A DNA stretch of 64,000 bases from Chitinophagaceae bacterium (GTDB taxonomy: Bacteria; Bacteroidota; Bacteroidia; Chitinophagales; Chitinophagaceae). Shown here piece by piece: positions 7,809-15,998 of the stretch. The position numbers and the translations under genes were made by a program. How positions within the stretch are numbered: the first letter of the stretch is position 1; the number at the start of each line of letters is the position of its first letter. The stretch lies in the NCBI GenBank assembly GCA_014879565.1, contig JACSRW010000028.1, positions 1-64,000 on the forward strand. The letters run 5' to 3'. The notes beneath the pieces are model-generated. The model searched no databases. It was not told the DNA's origin and saw nothing but the letters and a program-made list of their open reading frames with translations.

Positions 7809-8741
7809 ATGAAAGCAGTTGTTTATACAAAATATGGTACACCAGATGTGTTGGAGTTAAAAGAAGTTGATAAACCGGTTCCTGATTTGAATGAGGTACT
7901 GATTAAAGTGTATGCCACTTCTGTTACTGCCGCAGACTGGAGGATGCGTAAAGCAGATCCATTTCTGGTTCGGCTTTTCAATGGACTCCTAAAACCCAGA
8001 AAGGTAAAAATACTTGGATTTGAATTAGCCGGTATCATAGAAGAAGTTGGCAGCAATATAACTGATTATAAAACAGGTGATCCTGTTTTTGCCTCCTGCG
8101 GATTTAAAGGTGGCGGATATGGAGAATATATCTGTTTAAAAGCAGACGACGCGGTGTCTATAAAACCTTCTAACATGACATTCCGGCAAGCGGCTACTGT
8201 GCCATTGGGCGGGTTAACCGCCTTGCGTTTTTTGAATATGGCAGGAATTAAGCAGGGGCAAAAAGTGCTCATCTACGGAGCATCAGGCAGTGTGGGCACA
8301 TTTGCTGTACAGATAGCAAAAGCATTTGATACAGAGGTTACGGCAGTCTGCAGTACAAGAAACATGAAGCTCGTTCAATCACTCATGGCAGATAAGGTGA
8401 TAGACTATACCAGAGAGGATATTACAAAATTCAAACCGGAATTTGATATGGTGTTTGATGCTGTTGGAAAAGTATCGGGATCCTCTCTGAAAAAGCTGCT
8501 GAAACCCGGTGGTAAATACGTTTCAGTAAGGTCTACTCCCAAAAAAGGAACTAACGAACTCATGTTCTTAAAGCAACTTATAGAAGCCGGAAAACTAAAC
8601 ACCGTGATTGATAAGCATTATACACTGGATCAAATAGGAGAAGCACATTTGTATGTTGAGCTGTTCAGGAAAGCAGGCAACGTATCAATATGTGTTTTAA
8701 ACGGAAACAATTATAGCCTGACTCAAACCAGTATTGCATGA
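7809..8741 (+). CDS. MDR-family NAD(P)-dependent alcohol dehydrogenase / quinone oxidoreductase
   Basis: A 310-residue medium-chain reductase. The GroES-like N-terminal domain (about residues 1-125) has GFELAGIIEEVG and the Rossmann domain has the cofactor motif YGASGSVGTFAVQIAK at about 158-173. The catalytic and structural zinc ligands of classical alcohol dehydrogenases are missing, as in zeta-crystallin-type quinone oxidoreductases. Likely role: NADPH-dependent reduction of quinones or enones in the cytoplasm. Its stop overlaps the start of the following acyltransferase remnant (ATGA at 8738-8741), showing that the donor operon continued into that gene. Confidence 0.88.
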   Translation: MKAVVYTKYGTPDVLELKEVDKPVPDLNEVLIKVYATSVTAADWRMRKADPFLVRLFNGLLKPRKVKILGFELAGIIEEVGSNITDYKTGDPVFASCGFKGGGYGEYICLKADDAVSIKPSNMTFRQAATVPLGGLTALRFLNMAGIKQGQKVLIYGASGSVGTFAVQIAKAFDTEVTAVCSTRNMKLVQSLMADKVIDYTREDITKFKPEFDMVFDAVGKVSGSSLKKLLKPGGKYVSVRSTPKKGTNELMFLKQLIEAGKLNTVIDKHYTLDQIGEAHLYVELFRKAGNVSICVLNGNNYSLTQTSIA

Positions 8742-8983
8742 AGACGGACAGATATCATTATATTGATTTATTAAGGATTATTGCCATTCTAATGATGTTC
8801 GTCTATCATGTTTTTATGGTATTCGCAGCAGATTGGGACTGGCATATAAAAAATATGGAAACCAGCAATACACTGTTGGAAATCAACTATTGGATGGCGT
8901 CGTTTAGAATGCCTTTGCTTTTTTTCGTATCCGGGTATATATCATATATTCTTATGCAACGACTGGGGCTGAAGGCATTCGTG
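8738..8983 (+). pseudogene. Truncated acyltransferase 3 family gene (N-terminal 82+ codons)
   Basis: The first ~85 codons belong to a membrane acyltransferase of the acyltransferase 3 family (PF01757): the opening YHYIDLLRIIAILMMFVYHV with its catalytic-type histidine, then FRMPLLFFVSGYISYIL. A full member has about 350-400 residues and ten helices; here only two remain. Without a stop codon the frame runs on into the glycosidase at 8984, whose own signal peptide begins there. The DNA changes from AT-rich to normal composition at the join. It is a broken gene created by the recombination that joined the two blocks; a functional two-helix product is unlikely. Confidence 0.8.
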
Positions 8984-10084
8984 ATGCAGCGACAATATCG
9001 TATTCATATAACCGGATTAGTTTTGCTGTTTGCCGTGGTTGCCCTGCAGGCACAGCAAACCGTACCTGCAGAAAAAATGCAGAAAATTTATGAGGAGATC
9101 AAAACCCCTTACAAATACGGACTGGTTGTTACTGCTGACAATAGCACAAAGAAAATTGACTGCCCTTCCGTCTTCCGCAAAGGAAAATACTGGTACATGA
9201 CCTGGATCCAGTTTGACGGCAGGGGTTATGAGACCTGGTTGTCGAAAAGTAAAGACCTGCTTAACTGGACTACGCTTGGTAAGATCATGAGTTTTTCGGA
9301 TACTGCTGATTGGGATAATAATCAAAAAGCAGGTTATACCGCCCTGGCCAATACAAAATGGGAAGGCTCCTATAAACTGAAAAAATATAAGGGACGGTAC
9401 TGGCTTTCCTATATCGGCGGGAAAGAACGCGGTTATGAATCCGGCCAGCTCGCCATCGGTTTGGCCAGTACAAAGAGAAATCCGGCCAAACCACATGAAT
9501 GGGATCGGCTTCCCAACCCGGTATTAAGTGCAACCGACAGTGCGGTCCGCTGGTGGGAGAACAAAAAACTGTATAAGAGCAGCATCATTTGGGATAAGAG
9601 CAAAACCACCGGCTATCCCTTTGTGATGTACTATAATGCCAATGGCGATACCAGCAACAACACCCCCAAATGGCGCTGGTTTGAACGGATCGGTATGGCC
9701 GTCTCCAACGATATGATCCATTGGGAACGATACAAAACAGACCCCGTGGTACATCATAAAATCGGGATCACCGGTGATGGGGTGATACAGAAAATAGGTG
9801 ACCTTTGGGTGATGTTTTACTTCGGCGCTTTCTGGGAAGGACGCAAGGATGCGTTCAACCGGTTTGCCTGCAGTTATGACCTGGTGAACTGGACCGACTG
9901 GACCGGCGAAGACCTGGTCCATCCATCGGAGGATTATGATGCGAAGTACGCCCACAAAAGTTATGTGGTGAAATGGAAGGGGGTGGTCTATCATTTTTAC
10001 TGTGCCGTGGATCAAAAGGACAATCGTGGCATAGCCCTGATTACCTCTCTTAACATGGGCAGTAGTCAGCTTGTTTTTAAGTAA
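8984..10084 (+). CDS. Secreted beta-propeller glycoside hydrolase (GH43/GH117-like)
   Basis: A 366-residue exported protein. Start chosen at the ATG at 8984, where a complete signal peptide (RQYRIHITGLVLLFAVVALQAQ) begins; the open frame continues upstream into the acyltransferase remnant. The body has repeated blade-like units with WY/WL/W-F motifs (GKYWYMTWIQFDG, GRYWLSYIGG, LWVMFYFGAFWEG, VVYHFYCAV) and the acidic KIDCPSVF near the N-terminus, typical of five-bladed propeller glycosidases of the GH43/GH117/GH130 type. Exact family and sugar are unresolved. It precedes a GH106 rhamnosidase by 37 bp, implying joint action on a rhamnose-containing polysaccharide such as pectin. Its native promoter appears to have been lost in the fusion. 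Confidence 0.75.
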   Translation: MQRQYRIHITGLVLLFAVVALQAQQTVPAEKMQKIYEEIKTPYKYGLVVTADNSTKKIDCPSVFRKGKYWYMTWIQFDGRGYETWLSKSKDLLNWTTLGKIMSFSDTADWDNNQKAGYTALANTKWEGSYKLKKYKGRYWLSYIGGKERGYESGQLAIGLASTKRNPAKPHEWDRLPNPVLSATDSAVRWWENKKLYKSSIIWDKSKTTGYPFVMYYNANGDTSNNTPKWRWFERIGMAVSNDMIHWERYKTDPVVHHKIGITGDGVIQKIGDLWVMFYFGAFWEGRKDAFNRFACSYDLVNWTDWTGEDLVHPSEDYDAKYAHKSYVVKWKGVVYHFYCAVDQKDNRGIALITSLNMGSSQLVFK

Positions 10085-10121
10085 TTATTGAGAATTTTGA
10101 AACCTTGTACTGGCTTGTCAT

Positions 10122-13100
10122 ATGAAAACAGCTTACCGGATATTCTTCCTCTTTTTATGCTGGGGACTCACACAGAACCTGGTTGCGCAGCCTGCCAGAC
10201 AAGGCCCTGAGGAAAAACTCTTTCAGCATCCGCCACCATCTGCCAGACCCTGGGTCTTCTGGTACTGGATGCACGGGGCTGTATCAAAGACCGGTATAAC
10301 GGCCGACCTGGAAGCCATGAAAGCAGCGGGTATCGGCGGCGCTTACCTGATGCCCATTAAGGATACCACAGCAAAAATCCCCTTTAGCCCCGTTGCCCGT
10401 CAGCTGACACCGGCCTGGTGGGCACTGGTTAAACACGCTTTTCTGGAAGCCCGCCGACTGAAACTGGAACTGGGTCTGCATTTCAGCGATGGCTTCGCCC
10501 TGGCAGGAGGACCCTGGATCACGCCGGCCTTCTCCATGCAAAAACTGGTCTGGACCAAAACCTATCTGCGGGATGGTTCAGCTGAACAGATTATTCCTGA
10601 ACAACCGGAATCCTTCAAAGGCTTTTATAAGGATGTGGCTGTATTTGCCTATCCGGCCAATTGCACCAACCCCTTTTCCGACATCACCTTATTGCCGGCT
10701 GTCAGCAGCAGCGATGGCAGCAAACCTTTTTTTCTTTCTTTTTCCGGCGAAGAAGACCAGACATTCAAATCCGACTCATCCTGCTGGATTCAATACCGCT
10801 ATCCCGCTCCCTTTACCTGCCGGTCTGTAACGGTTAAAACGGCGGGGAATAATTACCAGGCATTGAGGCTGGAAGTACAGGCCAGTGAGGATGGTAGTCA
10901 TTTCCGCACGGTAGCCCGCCTGGAAGCTCCGCGTCATGGCTGGCAGGACTGGGACCAGCCCTATACCTGGTCAGTTCCGGCTACCACGGCCCGCTGGTTT
11001 CGTTTTATTTATACTAAAGAAGGAACGGAACCCGGCGCTGAAGATCTGGATGCGGCCAAATGGAAACCTGCCCTTAAAATCAAAGGACTTTACCTGAGTG
11101 ATGAACCCGTGATCCACCAGTACCAGGCTAAAAACGGATCAGTCTGGCGGGTGGCTGCCAGAACCCATACAGAAACCTTAAAAGAGGAAGAGGCTGTTCC
11201 CCTTAAAAGCATCATTAACCTGACGGGAAAGATGAAAGCCGATGGTTCGCTTGACTGGCAGGCTCCGGCAGGTAACTGGATAATTGTACGGATCGGGCAT
11301 ACTTCCCAGGGACATACGAATTATACCGGCGGGGGCGGACTGGGCCTGGAATGTGACAAGTTTAATCCCGCTGCCGTAAAGCTGCAGTATAAAAACTGGT
11401 TCGGAAAATTCTATGAAAAGACCGGGCCGGCACTTGCCCGGCAGGTGCTGAAAGTTCTACATGTGGACAGCTGGGAGGCCGGCTCACAGAACTGGACCGC
11501 TGATTTTCCGGCCGAATTTAAAAAACGCCGCGGGTATGATCTGCTTCCTTATCTGCTGACCATGGCCGGCGTGCCCGTGGAAAATGCAGCCGTATCTGAG
11601 AAAGTGCTGCATGATGTCCGGCAAACCATCACTGACCTGGTACAGGATGTTTTTTATACAGTTATCCGGAAGGAAGCGGATGCAAAAGGACTAATCATCA
11701 GTGCGGAAGCGATCGCGCCTACTATGTTAAGCGATGGATTGCTGCATTACAAACTCACCGACCGGCCCATGGGCGAGTTCTGGCTGAAAAGCCCCACACA
11801 TGATAAACCCAATGATATGCTGGATGCCATCAGTGGTGCCCGTATCTACGGAAAGAAAATTGTGCAGGCCGAATCCTTTACCACTTTGCGGATGGACTGG
11901 TCCGAACATCCCGGCAATCTCAAGGCCCTTGGCGACCGCCAACTCGCCCTGGGTGTAAACAAACTGGTGTTTCATGTCTTCACACAAAATCCCTGGATGA
12001 ATAAAAAACCCGGGATGACACTGGATGCCATCGGGCTTTATTTTCAGCGCGACCAGACCTGGTTCAGACAGGCCAGGGCCTGGATGGATTATCTCAGTCG
12101 TTGCCAGTCTCTCCTGCAACAGGGGAAACCCGTGGTGGATATAGCCGTTTTCACCGGGGAGGAATTGCCGCGGCGGGCCCTGCTCCCGGATCGCCTGGTG
12201 CATGTGCTGCCCGGACTGATCGGGAATGAAAGAATAAAGACCGAGAAATTCAGATTAGAAAATAAAGGACAGCCGCAAAAAGAACAACCGGACGGGGTCA
12301 TCCATTCCGCGAATATGACAGATCCGGCAAATTGGACTGATCCGCTGAACGGTTATGCCTATGATTCTTTCAATCCCGATGTTTTACTGCAAATGAAGGT
12401 GCAGGAGGGTAAGCTGGTAACCGCAGCGGGAATGCGTTATTCGCTGCTGGTATTCCCGGGCAAACATCCGCTGCATCCCAATGCTGCAGGCATTTCTCTG
12501 CCGGTAGCCAGAAAAATACTGGAACTCCTTCAGGCAGGTGCCAGGATTATGATGGAAGAAATTCCTTCCTTACCGCTTGGCATGGGCGATAGCGAAGAAG
12601 CCCTGCAAAAAATAGGGGAACAGCTGCGGCAGATGGAGAAAGCAGGCAGGCTGATAACCGGACCCTGGCAGGCGGCTGATCTCTCCGCGCTGAATATAAA
12701 CCGTGATGTGGAGGTAATACGGGGCCACAAGCAGCTTGCCTGGACCCACCGGGAGTTGCCCGGCACAGATATTTATTTCATCAGTAATCAATCAGGCCGG
12801 GAACTGGAGGCCGAACTGAGTTTCCGGATTTCAGACAGGCAACCCATAATACTTGATCCCGTTACGGGTATGCAAATGCCATTGTACAATCTGCAGCAAG
12901 CCGGCGGAAGGACAAGGGTGTCTTTTCCAATGACAAAAGACCAAAGTCTTTTCCTGGTATTCCGTCAGGGTAATACCGCTTCCGTTGCACCCGGCATACT
13001 TCCGATGCGGCCGGAACGGATGATTGATTGCAGTAAGGACTGGACCCTGCAGTTTGATCCGGCATATGGTGGTCCTGTGCCCCCGGTGCCGTTTACGCAA

Positions 13101-13496
13101 CTCCGCAGCTGGTCGGAAGAACAGGATCCGGCGGTTCGTTATTATTCCGGTTCGGTGATGTACCGGAAAGAAATTATGCTCGATCCGGATATTCCGTTTA
13201 CCTCCGCTGTACTGCAACTGGATTCGCTTTTTGATATAGCCTCGGTAAAAGTCAACGGGACGGACTGCGGAACAATCTGGACCCATCCTTTCAGCCTGGA
13301 TATCCGAAAAGCACTAAAACCCGGAAAAAATAAACTGGAACTGATGGTAACTAATACCTGGTATAACCGCCTGGCGGGAGATGAACAATTGCCGCCGGAA
13401 AAAAGAATTACCTGGACAACGGCTCCTGTCCGGCACGCACATAAACCGCTCTTACCCGCCGGCATTACCGGCAATGTTAAAATTATACTGCAATGA
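10122..13496 (+). CDS. Glycoside hydrolase family 106-type alpha-L-rhamnosidase
   Basis: A 1124-residue secreted enzyme with an N-terminal signal peptide ending near LVAQP. The family's opening signature is present at about residues 42-78 (ARPWVFWYWMHGAVSK, ADLEAMKAAGIGGAYL), followed by a long TIM-barrel-type catalytic region containing LHVDSWEAGSQNW and ISAEAIAPT, and a C-terminal galactose-binding-like beta-sandwich (about 1010-1110; ASVKVNGTDCGTIWTHPF). GH106 enzymes release terminal alpha-L-rhamnose, for example from rhamnogalacturonans. Length fits. Its stop overlaps the next start (ATGA, 13493-13496). No SusC/SusD pair is near, so uptake must rely on genes elsewhere. Confidence 0.88.
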   Translation: MKTAYRIFFLFLCWGLTQNLVAQPARQGPEEKLFQHPPPSARPWVFWYWMHGAVSKTGITADLEAMKAAGIGGAYLMPIKDTTAKIPFSPVARQLTPAWWALVKHAFLEARRLKLELGLHFSDGFALAGGPWITPAFSMQKLVWTKTYLRDGSAEQIIPEQPESFKGFYKDVAVFAYPANCTNPFSDITLLPAVSSSDGSKPFFLSFSGEEDQTFKSDSSCWIQYRYPAPFTCRSVTVKTAGNNYQALRLEVQASEDGSHFRTVARLEAPRHGWQDWDQPYTWSVPATTARWFRFIYTKEGTEPGAEDLDAAKWKPALKIKGLYLSDEPVIHQYQAKNGSVWRVAARTHTETLKEEEAVPLKSIINLTGKMKADGSLDWQAPAGNWIIVRIGHTSQGHTNYTGGGGLGLECDKFNPAAVKLQYKNWFGKFYEKTGPALARQVLKVLHVDSWEAGSQNWTADFPAEFKKRRGYDLLPYLLTMAGVPVENAAVSEKVLHDVRQTITDLVQDVFYTVIRKEADAKGLIISAEAIAPTMLSDGLLHYKLTDRPMGEFWLKSPTHDKPNDMLDAISGARIYGKKIVQAESFTTLRMDWSEHPGNLKALGDRQLALGVNKLVFHVFTQNPWMNKKPGMTLDAIGLYFQRDQTWFRQARAWMDYLSRCQSLLQQGKPVVDIAVFTGEELPRRALLPDRLVHVLPGLIGNERIKTEKFRLENKGQPQKEQPDGVIHSANMTDPANWTDPLNGYAYDSFNPDVLLQMKVQEGKLVTAAGMRYSLLVFPGKHPLHPNAAGISLPVARKILELLQAGARIMMEEIPSLPLGMGDSEEALQKIGEQLRQMEKAGRLITGPWQAADLSALNINRDVEVIRGHKQLAWTHRELPGTDIYFISNQSGRELEAELSFRISDRQPIILDPVTGMQMPLYNLQQAGGRTRVSFPMTKDQSLFLVFRQGNTASVAPGILPMRPERMIDCSKDWTLQFDPAYGGPVPPVPFTQLRSWSEEQDPAVRYYSGSVMYRKEIMLDPDIPFTSAVLQLDSLFDIASVKVNGTDCGTIWTHPFSLDIRKALKPGKNKLELMVTNTWYNRLAGDEQLPPEKRITWTTAPVRHAHKPLLPAGITGNVKIILQ

Positions 13497-15811
13497 AAAA
13501 ACGGCTCCCCTTTCTCCTCTTCCTCAGCCTCAACCTCAGCCTCAACCTCAGCCTTAATCTGCGTGCTCAGGCCCAGCTCCCGGACGCATACGATATTGTA
13601 TGGACCACAGCAAGCAATAACGCGTCAGAGTCCATGCCCTGCGGGGGCGGTGATATCGGGATGAATGTATGGGTGGAGAAAGGAGAAATGTTTGTCTATG
13701 TAGCCCGCAGCGGACAGTATGATGAGCACAATACCCTTTTAAAAACAGGGCGGATAAGGATTAAAATATTTCCCAATCCCTTTGAAGGAAAAAATTTCAA
13801 ACAGCAGCTTCACCTGCAAAAAGGATTCGTAACGGCAGAAGGAGAAAATAAAGGAGTGAAGACGGTTGTAACCGTATGGGCCGATGTATACAAACCGGTG
13901 GCACATATTGATGTGAAATCATCCGGAAAAATCAGTGTGGAAGCCCGCTATGAAAGCTGGCGTTACCAGGACCGGGTGGTGAAGGCCAGGGAAAATTATG
14001 CCAATAGCTGGAAATGGGGAGCGCCGAAGGATAATGTTTACAGGAAAGATAATATTGATTTTTCGGGTAATGATGTGATGTTTTATCACCATAATACTGC
14101 ACAAACTATTTTTGATGTTACCGTTGCCCAGCAGGGAATGGAGCCGGTGAAAGACCAGCTCTACAATCCGCTCAGGCAACTGGCTTCAGGCGGTATATTC
14201 GGCGGTAAGAATTTTATACCTGCCGGAACCGATACGGGCACCTATGTGAATACGGATTACAAAGCCTGGATTGTAAAAAGCAAATCGGCGGCAAAGACAC
14301 ATGCCCTTCAACTGGTATTACATACGGCACAGGTGGATGATATAGCCGATTGGAAGAAAGGGCTGGAAGCTGCAAGGGTTAAGGCAGTGCAACCGGCTGC
14401 AGACAGGAACAGAAACCTGCAATGGTGGACAGATTTCTGGAAGCGCAGTTATATTGTTATTGACAGTCTGCAAACGGATTTGCCTTCCTGGGAGGCCGGC
14501 CGCAATTACCAGCTTTTCCGGTATATGCTGGCCTGTAATGCCTATGGAGAATGGCCCACCAAGTTCAACGGCGGTCTGCTGACGGTGGATCCCGTCTATA
14601 CAGACAAGAATGAGCTGACGCCCGATTACCGCAACTGGGGCGGGGGGCTGCATACCATGCAAAACCAGCGGCTGGTTTATTTCCCTATGATCCGTGCGGG
14701 TGACTGGGATATGCTGCAGCCGCAATTAAATTTTTATCTGCGGATTTTAAAAAATGCAGAATTGCGGAGTAAGGTTTACTGGAATCACGGAGGGGCCTGC
14801 TTTACTGAACAGATGGAAAACTACGGGTTGCCTGATTATGCGGAGTACGGCACCAAACGTCCTGCTTATTTTGACAAGGGTGTGGAGTACAATGCCTGGC
14901 TGGAATATGAATGGGATACGGTATTTGAGTTCTGCCTGATGATGATGGAAGAAGAACAATACACCGGCCGGGATATCAGGGACCGCATTCCCTTTATTCA
15001 AAGTTGTCTTCGTTTCTTTGACGAACATTACCGGTACCGGGCAAGATTACGCGGGATAAAAGAACTGGACGGAGACGGTAAACTGATTCTCTATCCCGGC
15101 AGCGGTGCCGAAACATATAAGATGGCCCATAATGCCAGCTCCACCATTGCCGCCTTACAAACCATTACCCGCCGGCTTTTGGAACTGCCCGCCGGTTATT
15201 TAACGGCTGCTGAACGGGCACATTGGGATTCTTTCCGCTTGCGGATACCGCCGATCCCCTTTACCCATATAAACGGGTATCCCGTTATCGCCCCCGCTAA
15301 AAGCTGGGAGCGGATTAATAATATTGAGTCCACCCAGCTTTATCCCGTTTTCCCCTGGGGGATCTATGGCCTCGGGAAACCCGGTCTGGATACCGCACTG
15401 AATACCTGGCATCACGACACCCTGGTGCAGAAATTCCGCAGTCATATTGGCTGGAAGCAGGATAATATCTGGGCGGCCCGGCTGGGACTCAGAGACGAAG
15501 CCTGGCGGCTGAATGAACTGAAGTTCCGTAACAGCGGCCGGCGGTTCCCCGCTTTCTGGGGTCCCGGGTTCGACTGGGTGCCCGACCATAACTGGGGAGG
15601 CAGCGGCATGATTGGTTTGCAGGAAATGCTTATGCAGACGGACGGGAAAAAGATCCTGCTATTTCCCGCCTGGCCTGTGAATAAAGATGTGAAGTTCAGG
15701 CTTCATGCGCCCTATAATACCACGGTAGAAGCGGAATGGAAGGGAGGCAGGCTTGTAAACCTGAAAGTATGGCCGGAGGAAAGGAGAAGGGATGTGGTGG
15801 AAGTAAAGTAA
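13493..15811 (+). CDS. DUF5703 domain-containing secreted protein (putative glycosidase)
   Basis: A 772-residue protein. A signal peptide with repeated LNLS units leads to a mature start near QAQLPDAYDIVW. The N-terminal beta-sandwich (about residues 30-290; MPCGGGDIGMNVWVEKGE) matches DUF5703, and the larger C-terminal part looks like an (alpha/alpha)6 barrel (WWTDFWKRSY, GEWPTKFNGGLLTVD, NWGGGLHTMQNQRLVYFPM), the arrangement of GH95-type enzymes. Catalytic activity on fucose, galactose or rhamnose residues is plausible but unproven. Translationally coupled to the GH106 gene, so the two enzymes probably attack the same glycan. Terminator at 15892. Confidence 0.82.
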   Translation: MKKRLPFLLFLSLNLSLNLSLNLRAQAQLPDAYDIVWTTASNNASESMPCGGGDIGMNVWVEKGEMFVYVARSGQYDEHNTLLKTGRIRIKIFPNPFEGKNFKQQLHLQKGFVTAEGENKGVKTVVTVWADVYKPVAHIDVKSSGKISVEARYESWRYQDRVVKARENYANSWKWGAPKDNVYRKDNIDFSGNDVMFYHHNTAQTIFDVTVAQQGMEPVKDQLYNPLRQLASGGIFGGKNFIPAGTDTGTYVNTDYKAWIVKSKSAAKTHALQLVLHTAQVDDIADWKKGLEAARVKAVQPAADRNRNLQWWTDFWKRSYIVIDSLQTDLPSWEAGRNYQLFRYMLACNAYGEWPTKFNGGLLTVDPVYTDKNELTPDYRNWGGGLHTMQNQRLVYFPMIRAGDWDMLQPQLNFYLRILKNAELRSKVYWNHGGACFTEQMENYGLPDYAEYGTKRPAYFDKGVEYNAWLEYEWDTVFEFCLMMMEEEQYTGRDIRDRIPFIQSCLRFFDEHYRYRARLRGIKELDGDGKLILYPGSGAETYKMAHNASSTIAALQTITRRLLELPAGYLTAAERAHWDSFRLRIPPIPFTHINGYPVIAPAKSWERINNIESTQLYPVFPWGIYGLGKPGLDTALNTWHHDTLVQKFRSHIGWKQDNIWAARLGLRDEAWRLNELKFRNSGRRFPAFWGPGFDWVPDHNWGGSGMIGLQEMLMQTDGKKILLFPAWPVNKDVKFRLHAPYNTTVEAEWKGGRLVNLKVWPEERRRDVVEVK
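13522..13557. repeat. 12-bp tandem repeat inside a signal peptide
   Basis: Three copies of CCTCAGCCTCAA (third copy with one change) at 13522-13533, 13534-13545 and 13546-13557. In frame they code for repeating S-L-N-L units in the hydrophobic core of the DUF5703 protein's signal peptide. Gain or loss of a copy keeps the frame and changes the core by four residues. Confidence 0.9.
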
Positions 15812-15891
15812 TCCAGAAGGAATTTTTCGGATCCTTTAAACAGCTCACTGGTACTTATGGTTGAGGAATTTTAAGCCGGGATTTCCGGAAT

Positions 15892-15920
15892 AAAAAGGAG
15901 GCATAAAATTTCCTCCTTTT
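15892..15920 (+). terminator. Intrinsic terminator after DUF5703 gene
   Basis: AAAAGGAGG (15893-15901) pairs with CCTCCTTTT (15912-15920) around a 10-nt loop; A-tract before and T-tract after the GC core. It ends the glycosidase operon and could work on both strands. Confidence 0.7.
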
Positions 15921-15934
15921 CCGGGATATCCCGG

Positions 15935-15993
15935 GCCGTTTTTGTTTCCCATTTTTGAGCAGGGTCTTCCAAAAAGGTCCTGACAAAAACGGC
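15935..15993 (+). promoter_or_regulatory. Long leader hairpin directly before a start codon
   Basis: GCCGTTTTTGT (15935-15945) and ACAAAAACGGC (15983-15993) are a perfect 11-bp inverted repeat. The right arm ends 5 bp before the ATG at 15999. Inside, CAGG...CC-AAAAA-GG...CCTG adds a shorter inner stem. If transcribed, the fold would hide the ribosome landing zone of the following gene. Confidence 0.5.
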
Positions 15994-15998
15994 TTCCG

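Larger units (their letters stand above)
4150..8990. other. AT-rich, probably horizontally acquired gene block
   Basis: From about 4150 to 8990 the DNA is visibly richer in A and T than both flanks, with A/T-ending codons preferred in every gene. It carries seven same-strand genes plus a truncated eighth. The right edge is a gene fusion point. I see no integrase, transposase, tRNA or obvious terminal repeat, so the mechanism of entry is unknown; homologous or illegitimate recombination of a linear fragment is one possibility. Confidence 0.6.

Noticed and set aside
4150-8990. Integrative element or transposon
   Set aside because: No integrase, transposase, terminal inverted repeats or target duplication could be found at either edge.
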